DNA of 61,486 nucleotides from NCBI GenBank assembly GCA_005116815.1, contig SWDR01000031.1, positions 127,231 through 188,716 of the forward strand. The letters run 5' to 3'. Origin of the DNA: Nitrospira sp. GTDB taxonomy: Bacteria > Nitrospirota > Nitrospiria > Nitrospirales > Nitrospiraceae. The notes below the pieces were generated by a model. That model searched no databases. It saw nothing but the letters and a program-made list of their open reading frames with translations, and was not told where the DNA came from. Below are positions 56,561-61,486 of the stretch, in pieces. Each line of letters begins with the position of its first letter. Position 1 is the stretch's first letter. The position numbers were made by a program, and so were the translations under genes.

Positions 56561-57205
56561 ATGTCGAGACACAAGACCGTCTGGCAGCTGACAGTGGCAG
56601 CGATTCTCCTCAGTCTATCCTGGCCACTGGCGCCGACCTGCCACGCCAGCCCGCTGGATCAACTCACGGATTTGACCGACAAATCCGCCGTCGTCATCAC
56701 CCTCAAGGGGCGGGACAACTTCAACAGCGAGTACCGCTACGATGTGAGCGTCAAGAACCTCTCTGCCGATACACTCATCAGCGATTCCCTGTTTGTCGTC
56801 CTCGACAAGGTGACGAACATCGGTGGGGAATCCCGGGAGAACTTGAACAGCGATACCATCCTAAGCCGCATGGACGTCCTGGGACAGGATGGAGAAACAC
56901 AGGAGGGGAAACCCTATTTCCAAATTCCTGCTGGAGCGGCGCCGGACCTGCTGCCCCATGGCCTCAGCCTCCCGGCCAGCGTACGCCTCCGCAATAAAGA
57001 TTACATGATCGTCTTCACCCCCTCGTTCAAGGTGTTCGGACTCAAACGACCGCCGCCAGAACCCAAACAACCCCAAGCTGCCTCGTCTCAGCCGGGAACG
57101 AGTCCAACAACAGCCAGCCGTAATTCCGTCGACAAGCTGATTCAGCTGCTCATTAAAAAAGGTGTGGTCACAGAAGAGGAATGGCGGAAGGCCAGCCAGC
57201 CATGA
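56561..57205 (+). CDS. Exported hypothetical protein
   Basis: A 214-aa protein with a signal peptide (LTVAAILLSLSWPLAPTCHA), then DQLTDLTDKSAVVITLKGRD and DVSVKNLSADTLISDSLFVVL, which looks like a beta-sandwich. The Pro/Gln/Ser-rich linker near residue 180 leads to a C-terminal helix (VDKLIQLLIKKGVVTEEEW) resembling short oligomerisation tails. No named family is recognised. The ATG at 56561 follows GGGGAAG. The stop overlaps the HIT gene by 4 bp. Confidence 0.7.
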   Translation: MSRHKTVWQLTVAAILLSLSWPLAPTCHASPLDQLTDLTDKSAVVITLKGRDNFNSEYRYDVSVKNLSADTLISDSLFVVLDKVTNIGGESRENLNSDTILSRMDVLGQDGETQEGKPYFQIPAGAAPDLLPHGLSLPASVRLRNKDYMIVFTPSFKVFGLKRPPPEPKQPQAASSQPGTSPTTASRNSVDKLIQLLIKKGVVTEEEWRKASQP

Positions 57206-57654
57206 CCAATTCGGCTTGCAAAGCCTGCCAAGGCACCTGGCCCAGAGAAGACCATTTCATCGCCGATCTCGGCCTCGCCAAGGCCTATCTGCATGAAGAT
57301 CAATTCTTCCCCGGCTGGACCGTCATCGTCTTCAAACGCCACGTAACAGAGCTCTTTCACCTGGCTCCCACAGAACGAATTATGCTGATGGAGGAAGTGA
57401 ACCTCATCGCCAAAGTTGTCGCGCAAGTCTATGAGGCGAAGAAGATCAATTACGAACTCCTCGGCAATCAACTTCCCCACATCCACTGGCATGTGATTCC
57501 CCGGCTGGCGACCGACCCGGCCCCCTTAGAGCCAGTCTGGCGGGTGCAGCATGACGTCGCACCGTTGACGCCGCACGACTTGCAGCAGCAGATCCATCAG
57601 ATTCAGACAGAGCTCAGACGTTCACCGGGTCTGCCCACGCCGGATCTCCCCTAG
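57202..57654 (+). CDS. HIT-family hydrolase, second copy
   Basis: A 150-aa histidine-triad protein with CKACQGTW at the start and the triad LPHIHWHVIPRLA near residue 95. The N-terminal pair of cysteines (CKAC) is unlike the HinT copy at 26.7 kb and suggests a separate subfamily. The start at 57202 overlaps the previous gene by 4 bp (ATGA). Confidence 0.85.
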   Translation: MTNSACKACQGTWPREDHFIADLGLAKAYLHEDQFFPGWTVIVFKRHVTELFHLAPTERIMLMEEVNLIAKVVAQVYEAKKINYELLGNQLPHIHWHVIPRLATDPAPLEPVWRVQHDVAPLTPHDLQQQIHQIQTELRRSPGLPTPDLP

Positions 57655-57724
57655 TTTGACAAACGACTACGCCACTGCAGAAATGTGCATACTAGAATAG
57701 CTGCCGATGCTGACAGAAGCCGTC

Positions 57725-57883
57725 GCAGGCTGTTCAGAAAGGCCGTCCAGCAAGGCCGCAGCAAGCGGAGAGGCGAAGCGTACTCTCCGCAGTACGTTGA
57801 GCCTCTGCGCGCCGCGACCTGCCTGCGCGAAGCGCTTCGGCGAAGGCAGGGAACGCCGCTGGTGGCCTTTATCAACAGCCTGC
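57725..57883. repeat. Dispersed palindromic repeat (MITE-like), full copy
   Basis: A 159-bp element with imperfect inverted ends: GCAGGCTGTTcAgAAAGGCC at the left, and at the right the reverse complement of GCAGGCTGTTgAtAAAGGCC. Inside lies a second hairpin (GTACT-ctccgc-AGTAC) and a third (CTTCGGCGAAG). No ORF of its own is visible; the open frame through it only precedes the next gene. Part of the same sequence pattern recurs at 14486-14560. A non-autonomous element is inferred; the transposase family is unknown. Confidence 0.75.
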
Positions 57884-57975
57884 TTTTCCTGGCCGCAGGG
57901 CAGGAGCTGTTCCCACCCATTCCGATACGTTATACTATCGACCTCGTCACCGTAGCTGGAGGACCGCAGGATTCC

Positions 57976-59211
57976 ATGAAGCGCCGATTGGTTCTCGCGA
58001 TCCTCTTCCTTGCATCCTGCGCCTGGCTTCACTCAATCGAGTCGTCGTTGGCGGAGACGCCCGACAATCAGACGCCACCGGTTTCGACGGAACCACCCTC
58101 GGCAGCATCGCCTCTCCATCTTCTAGAATTGCAGCCTCACGAACGAGACGATGCAGTCAGTCTGCTGGGGGAGCTTCGCGGAATCGTCCGCCTGTCTCCG
58201 CAGAGCGCTGACGACCGGCTCAAGCTAGCTGAGGTGCTCTATCGAATCGGCGACCTGGATACCGCGATCGACGAATGCCGCATCGCCATTGCGCTGAATC
58301 CCGACCACGCCCTGGCGCATCTCCAGCTCGGCAGAGCCTTGATGGCCAAACAAGACTGGCGTGCATCGGTGATGGAATTGAAAGAAGCGGCCAGACTCAA
58401 TCCTGAATTGACGCAGGCCCACTACAATCTCGGCACCGCCTACTACACCACCGGCAATATCAAAGGCGCGATTCAATCGTACCAGCAAACGCTGGAGCTG
58501 CAGCCCTCCTTTCCCGACGCCCGTTACCGCCTGGCACTCGTGCTCAAGTTAGCCAAGCGAGACCAGGAGTCTGCGCAATTCATGGAAGAAGCGGCCGCGA
58601 GCGGCATCCCGCAGGCGCAGTTCTTTCTTGGCAATGCCTATCGCGCAGGCCAGGGACTGGATAAGAATGGAACCCTCGCCGTCTATTGGTGGACCAAGGC
58701 GGTTGAATTCGGACATCAACCGGCTTCGTCTGCCTTGTCCATCCTCCGCCGCCAAGCCCTCTCGCCGGTCCAGCCTGAACAGAATCGCCTAGAAGCCTTA
58801 AAGGCCTTTCAAGGCTATCGGGAAAAGATCTGGGAGAGCTTCCCAGAACTCGCACACAACGGCGACAGCGAAACGCTAGGGACGACGTTGCTGAAGCAGA
58901 ATCGAACGGACCAGGCCGTCCCGGTACTGCTCCAAGAATGTTATGCCCTCAGCGACATGGCGCAGACGGAACTCGCCCGACTCTATGAAACGGGCTTGGA
59001 CTCATCCTTGCCTCCCTTCGACAAGAAAATCCTGGCCTGCTTCGAAGCCACGGCCGGCGAGGGATTCGGACCTGCCAAGAAAATTCTGGCTCGTATCTAC
59101 GGCAAGGGCCTCGGCGTGAAGCAAGACCGGCAGAAAGTGAACACAGTCCTCCGGGGTTTGCCGAAGCAGGACGTCAAGGCGGTCTTGGACGAACTCTCCT
59201 TGCAGCCGTAG
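57976..59211 (+). CDS. Exported TPR/Sel1-repeat protein
   Basis: A 411-aa protein with a signal peptide (LVLAILFLASCAWLHS, no clear lipobox). TPR units run from about residue 55 to 200 (DRLKLAEVLYRIGDLDTAID, HYNLGTAYYTTGNIKGAIQ). Sel1-like units follow (AQFFLGNAYRAGQGLDKNGT, ARIYGKGLGVKQDRQK). It is likely a periplasmic interaction scaffold. The ATG at 57976 is chosen; the frame extends upstream only through the repeat element. A TATACT -10 element at 57931-57936 may serve it. The sensor gene follows after 4 bp. Confidence 0.8.
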   Translation: MKRRLVLAILFLASCAWLHSIESSLAETPDNQTPPVSTEPPSAASPLHLLELQPHERDDAVSLLGELRGIVRLSPQSADDRLKLAEVLYRIGDLDTAIDECRIAIALNPDHALAHLQLGRALMAKQDWRASVMELKEAARLNPELTQAHYNLGTAYYTTGNIKGAIQSYQQTLELQPSFPDARYRLALVLKLAKRDQESAQFMEEAAASGIPQAQFFLGNAYRAGQGLDKNGTLAVYWWTKAVEFGHQPASSALSILRRQALSPVQPEQNRLEALKAFQGYREKIWESFPELAHNGDSETLGTTLLKQNRTDQAVPVLLQECYALSDMAQTELARLYETGLDSSLPPFDKKILACFEATAGEGFGPAKKILARIYGKGLGVKQDRQKVNTVLRGLPKQDVKAVLDELSLQP

Positions 59212-59215
59212 CCGC

Positions 59216-61486
59216 ATGCCAGACTTCGCGCACACATGGCGCCTCTTTCTCCAGTCCGTCTGGCTCCAGGCCGGCGCCATGGGATTGGGCGCAACGGTCC
59301 TGGCTCTCAGCGTCGGGGCCCTCGCGCCTGCGACATTCACCGCACTCGACTGGACGGCCTACGATACCTGGCTCCGGCACCGCACGCCCGTTCCGGTCAG
59401 TCCCTCTCTCCTCCTCATCACGCGCGATCACGCCAGCGAAACGAAATTTGGAACCGGCCCATGGGATCGGGCGGTCCTCGCCCGCTTCATCACCGCAGCA
59501 CACAACAGCGGAGCGAACGCGATCGGCCTGGACCACCGTATCGCGCAGCCCAGCCAAGCACAGCTCGGAGGCGCCGCCAGCGACGCATTGCTCCTGGAAG
59601 CCACCAGAACAGCGGGGCCCGTCGTCTATCCCTATGAGAGCGAGTCGCCGCTCGCCTCGGAGGCGATGGTCCTCAGCCATCTTCTGGTCTCCCCAAGCCA
59701 GGACCACGTCACACGTACAGTGCCGCTGTTGGCAGAGCTGGGCACAGTATCTGTTCCAGCATTCGGACTGGCGCTCTATAAGCTGGCGCAGCCCCAGGCG
59801 AACCAAACCGGCACCGTGGCCCTCGTGAACTATGCAGGAGACGGCTCCTTGGGAAATCTGCCGACCCTGTCATTCGCCGCCCTCTGGGAAGCCCTAGAAG
59901 CCCATCACGATGAACAGCTCGAGAGCTGGTTCACACACAAAGTCGTCGTCTTCCTGCCCGATCCAGCACCGGCGGCCACGTGGCTCCTGCCGACGGGCCA
60001 GTCCGTCTCCGGATCTGCGATCCACCTCCATCTGCTCAACATGCTCCTGACCGACAACCGGGTCTGTCAGCTTGGCCCGCTGAACAGCGGCCTCGTCACC
60101 CTCCTGCTCGCAAGCCTCGTGGCCTGGTTTCTGCTGCATACAGGTGGATCACGGTCCTTCCTCTTCGCAGGAGCCCTCGTCCTCTGCTACGGAGGCCTGG
60201 TGATAGCAGCATTGGCCCTCGCGCATCTGGTGCTTCCCCTGGCCCTGCCGCTCAGTGCCTTGGCCCTCGTGTTCGTCGGCGCCACCATCTGGACGCACCT
60301 CACGGCAGGCCAACGGATGGTCCTCCTCGAACGGGACATGCTGCGCGTCCAGCAGGAAGCCGTGGCAGTCCGCGAGGCCCTGGTCCTGCGTGAGAACCGG
60401 GCCGAGGCGCTGCAAGAAGACCTGGACCAGGCACGAGCCGCCGTCGCCCAGTCGACCGGCCTGCAGCAAGACCTTTCACGTTCCGCAGACACATTGCGAA
60501 CAGAGTTGGCCGATGTGCAGGCGCAGGAAGAAGCAGCCAGACAACAACTACAGGACTTGGGCCGCGAGTTGGCAGGGCTGCGCGCCGTGACCGAGAGCAG
60601 CAGCAAGCTGGGGGATGCAGAACTGGAGCAACTGCGAGACGAATGCCGCAGACTGGGCATCGTCACGCAGAACCATCATCTGCTCGGGCTCTTCCGCGAT
60701 CTGAAGAAAGGCGCTAAGTCTCAGTTGCCCACGCTTGTGCTGGGTGAGGCAGGCACGGGCAAAGAACTCTTCGCGCGCGCGATCCATCTGCTGAGCCCAA
60801 GATCCGGCAAACCCTTTATCGCCGTCAACATGGCGGCCATCTCACCGGAGCTCTTCGAGAGCGAACTGTTCGGCCATGTGCGCGGCAGCTTCACCGGCGC
60901 GACGATGGATCGGCGTGGGTACTTCGAGCTGGCGCATCATGGCACGCTCTTCCTCGACGAGATCGGCGACCTGCGCCTGGAACATCAGGGCAAGTTGCTT
61001 CGCGTGCTCCAAGAAAAAACCTTCTATCGGGTCGGCGCAACGACCCCGACGACCGTCGATGTCCGCGTAGTGGCGGCGACCAATCGTGATCTCCAACGAG
61101 GCGTGTCCGAAGGCTGGTTCCGGGAAGATTTGTATTTCAGGCTGAAGGGTTTGGTGTTTCGGCTCCCGCCATTGCAGGACCGGACAGACGATATCGGCCT
61201 GTTGGCCGAACATTACCTGACCGGCCAAGCCCAGCAACTGGGACGGGAAACCCCGAAGCTCACGCAGGAGGCGCTCGACGCGCTGATCCAGCATGAGTGG
61301 AAAGGAAATATCCGCGAACTCCGCCAATGTCTCGAACAGGCAGTCGCACTCGCCGAGCGGCCCCTGCTGACCAAACACGATCTTCGATTGCAGCCGGCGA
61401 CGTCCACCACATCGTCAGATCGCGCGCGCACACCAAAAATATTGCCGGAGCCTGCCGGCGATGCAGCCGTCCTCGATTGCCTCCGC
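59216..61486 (+). CDS. CHASE2 sensor fused to sigma54-activator AAA domain (cut by window edge)
   Basis: A frame of 757 codons open to the window end. It begins with a membrane helix (MGLGATVLALSVGALAPA), an extracytoplasmic CHASE2 domain (about residues 45-275, with LLLITRDHAS, GANAIGLDHR) and three further membrane helices (LVTLLLASLVAWFLL, FLFAGALVLCYGGLVIAA, ALPLSALALVFVGATIW). A coiled coil of about 100 residues follows, then an NtrC-type AAA domain. It shows Walker A LGEAGTGKELFARA, the sigma54-contact loop GSFTGA, Walker B LFLDEIGDLRL, and WKGNIRELRQCLEQA. No kinase or receiver domain intervenes. It would sense an external signal and activate sigma54 promoters directly from the membrane; this is inferred. 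Confidence 0.88.
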   Translation, partial: MPDFAHTWRLFLQSVWLQAGAMGLGATVLALSVGALAPATFTALDWTAYDTWLRHRTPVPVSPSLLLITRDHASETKFGTGPWDRAVLARFITAAHNSGANAIGLDHRIAQPSQAQLGGAASDALLLEATRTAGPVVYPYESESPLASEAMVLSHLLVSPSQDHVTRTVPLLAELGTVSVPAFGLALYKLAQPQANQTGTVALVNYAGDGSLGNLPTLSFAALWEALEAHHDEQLESWFTHKVVVFLPDPAPAATWLLPTGQSVSGSAIHLHLLNMLLTDNRVCQLGPLNSGLVTLLLASLVAWFLLHTGGSRSFLFAGALVLCYGGLVIAALALAHLVLPLALPLSALALVFVGATIWTHLTAGQRMVLLERDMLRVQQEAVAVREALVLRENRAEALQEDLDQARAAVAQSTGLQQDLSRSADTLRTELADVQAQEEAARQQLQDLGRELAGLRAVTESSSKLGDAELEQLRDECRRLGIVTQNHHLLGLFRDLKKGAKSQLPTLVLGEAGTGKELFARAIHLLSPRSGKPFIAVNMAAISPELFESELFGHVRGSFTGATMDRRGYFELAHHGTLFLDEIGDLRLEHQGKLLRVLQEKTFYRVGATTPTTVDVRVVAATNRDLQRGVSEGWFREDLYFRLKGLVFRLPPLQDRTDDIGLLAEHYLTGQAQQLGRETPKLTQEALDALIQHEWKGNIRELRQCLEQAVALAERPLLTKHDLRLQPATSTTSSDRARTPKILPEPAGDAAVLDCLR

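Noticed and set aside
57685-57975. Extension of the TPR/Sel1 protein upstream
   Set aside because: It only reads through the palindromic repeat; the signal peptide starts at 57976.

Overview
The window looks like a chromosomal segment of a Nitrospira-like bacterium (phylum Nitrospirota). The evidence is a Gram-negative-type Pup/UBact proteasome island in actinobacterial gene order (arc-dop-pup-prcB-prcA-pafA), a five-subunit 2-oxoacid:ferredoxin oxidoreductase of the reductive-TCA type, a class A RNase P RNA, and a mix of Gram-negative and Firmicute-like traits (Mre/RodA wall machinery, RNase HIII, a T-box leader). Genus assignment is inference from gene content; I could run no search. Coding density is high and no phage, IS transposase or CRISPR is visible.

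Layout. 1-6.8 kb (minus): start of RNase G/E, then the rod-shape operon RDD-mreB-mreC-mreD-mrdA-rodA. 7-21 kb: a SurA-N chaperone-like gene (plus), then a long minus-strand run ilvB-ilvH-ilvC-psd-pssA-[leucine T-box]-leuA remnant-cupin-leuB-NHL-asd-DUF2905-spoIID-queA, with rnpB and an M48 lipoprotein upstream. 21-26.6 kb: rnhC, a zinc-ribbon coiled-coil protein, tRNA-Ile2(CAU), rpoD and dnaG. 26.7-38.3 kb (minus): two histidine units (hisH-lipoprotein-hisA-hisF-hisIE-HIT and prfA-prmC-murA-hisG-hisD-hisB), separated by a terminator, preceded by rho and rpmE. 38.8-46.9 kb (plus): small genes, a TPR protein, the ferredoxin oxidoreductase operon behind a strong sigma70 promoter and closed by a strong terminator, tRNA-Asn and a YheT-type hydrolase. 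46.9-56.4 kb (minus): a membrane protein, the Pup-proteasome island, an HtrA protease, UPF0047 and an HD protein. 56.5-61.5 kb (plus): a secreted protein, a HIT protein, a palindromic repeat, a TPR/Sel1 protein, and a CHASE2 sensor fused to a sigma54-activator AAA domain that runs off the end.

Most notable. Two otherwise orderly operons carry what look like internal deletions. (1) The leucine T-box leader is followed not by full 2-isopropylmalate synthase but only by its C-terminal regulatory domain, and the junction holds half of a palindromic repeat whose full copy lies at 57.7 kb. (2) The Pup/UBact gene runs directly into prcB, so Pup loses its expected C-terminal conjugation residues and PrcB loses its N-terminal region with the catalytic threonine, while ARC, Dop, PrcA and PafA look intact. 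Taken literally, this strain keeps the tagging and unfolding parts but has neither an intact tag nor an active proteolytic subunit at this locus. The 3' conserved core of rnpB also looks atypical. Whether these are real strain-specific deletions or assembly errors needs read mapping and comparison with a relative.
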